Assembly (NCBI GenBank): GCA_030067055.1
Contig: JASJAL010000313.1
Coordinates: forward strand, 1 to 5,524
DNA length: 5,524 nucleotides
DNA from: Kiloniellales bacterium
Lineage (GTDB): Bacteria > Pseudomonadota > Alphaproteobacteria > Kiloniellales > JAKSBE01
Reading direction: 5' to 3'
Shown: in pieces, positions 5,028 through 5,524 of the stretch
Numbering within the stretch: the first letter of the stretch is position 1
Layout of the letters: the number at the start of each line of letters is the position of its first letter
Program-made: the position numbers and the translations under genes
Notes under the pieces: model-generated
The model's database searches: none
Told to the model about the DNA's origin: nothing
Seen by the model: the letters and a program-made list of their open reading frames with translations, nothing else

Positions 5028-5524
5028 ATGAAGTACGTCGACGAATTCCGCGATCCGGCCAAGGCGAGAGCGCTGTTCCGCGAAATCGAAGACCTAGTCG
5101 GCCGGATCGATCTCTGCCGGACACGGCCCCTGCGGATCATGGAGGTCTGCGGCGGCCACACCCATTCGATCTTCCGCTACGGCCTCGAGGCGATGCTGCC
5201 CGAGCAGATCGAGCTGATCCACGGCCCCGGCTGCCCGGTCTGCGTCCTGCCCATGGGCCGGGTCGACGACTGCGTTGCCCTCGCCGAGCAGCCGAAGGTC
5301 ATCTTCACCACCTTCGGCGACGCCTTGCGGGTGCCCGGCTCGAAGAAGAGCCTGATGCAGGTCAAGGCCGAGGGCGCCGACGTGCGCATGGTCTATTCGC
5401 CCCTCGACGCGCTGCAGCTGGCCCGCGACAATCCGGATCGCGAGGTGATCTTTTTCGGATTGGGCTTCGAGACGACCATGCCGAGCACGGCCTTGACCCT
5501 GCTCCAGGCCGAGGCCGAGGGCAT
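5028..5524 (+). CDS. hypD: Hydrogenase maturation protein HypD, N-terminal part
   Basis: Known role: HypD is a [4Fe-4S] scaffold protein. With HypC it holds the iron on which the cyanide and CO ligands are assembled, receiving cyanide from HypE. Seen: 165 complete codons before the right edge cuts the gene (family length about 370-380). MEVCGGHTH (38-46) contains Cys41, and GPGCPVC (66-72) contains Cys69 and Cys72, the conserved cysteines needed for activity. FGDALRVPGS (about 97-106) and GFETTMPSTA near the end are also family motifs. ATG 5028 follows the hypC stop by 4 bases, with AAGG at 5015-5018 as ribosome binding site. The C-terminal cysteines that bind the cluster lie outside the window. 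hypE is expected downstream. Confidence 0.97.
   Translation, partial: MKYVDEFRDPAKARALFREIEDLVGRIDLCRTRPLRIMEVCGGHTHSIFRYGLEAMLPEQIELIHGPGCPVCVLPMGRVDDCVALAEQPKVIFTTFGDALRVPGSKKSLMQVKAEGADVRMVYSPLDALQLARDNPDREVIFFGLGFETTMPSTALTLLQAEAEG

Noticed and set aside
1..5524. tRNA, rRNA, CRISPR array, insertion sequence or attachment site
   Set aside because: I saw no tRNA-like cloverleaf, regularly spaced direct repeats, transposase motifs or terminal inverted repeats.

Overview
The window is high-GC bacterial DNA (roughly two-thirds G+C by eye) whose third codon positions are strongly G/C in the clear genes. Protein style and gene content suggest an alphaproteobacterium, perhaps of the Rhodospirillales/Rhizobiales kind, but this is a guess from sequence style and not a taxonomic assignment.

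Layout. (1) Bases 1-1551, minus strand: the N-terminal 517 residues of a large regulator, cut by the left window edge. It has an OmpR-like winged helix, a bacterial transcriptional activation (BTAD) domain, a TolB-like/COG5616 'SIAVLPF' domain and the start of a TPR region. (2) Bases 1552-1811: a divergent intergenic region with three dyad-symmetric elements. (3) Bases 1812-2101, plus strand: two small overlapping ORFs, 82 and 50 codons, each with a strong Shine-Dalgarno sequence. I do not recognise either. (4) Bases 2102-2391: a mostly non-coding stretch before hypF with unusually dense RNA-type structure: two long helices interleaved as an H-type pseudoknot, a 14-bp perfect palindrome and a 12-bp hairpin. 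A weak 58-codon ORF here ends in an ATGA overlap with the hypF start. (5) Bases 2392 to the right edge, plus strand: hypF, hypC and the first 165 codons of hypD, tightly packed. hypF and hypC overlap by 41 bases, and hypC and hypD are 4 bases apart.

How the genes work together. HypF, HypC and HypD make and carry the Fe(CN)2CO part of the [NiFe]-hydrogenase active site. HypF turns carbamoyl phosphate into a carbamoyl group that is passed to HypE. HypC and HypD form the iron-carrying scaffold on which the ligands are assembled. All the expected catalytic and metal-binding residues are present in the parts seen, so the cluster looks functional. hypE would be expected just beyond the right edge. 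The divergent regulator and the small ORFs sit where a local control unit would be expected, but nothing in the sequence proves that they control hydrogenase.

The hyp genes are conventional. The parts that deserve attention are the small-ORF pair and the structured hypF leader.
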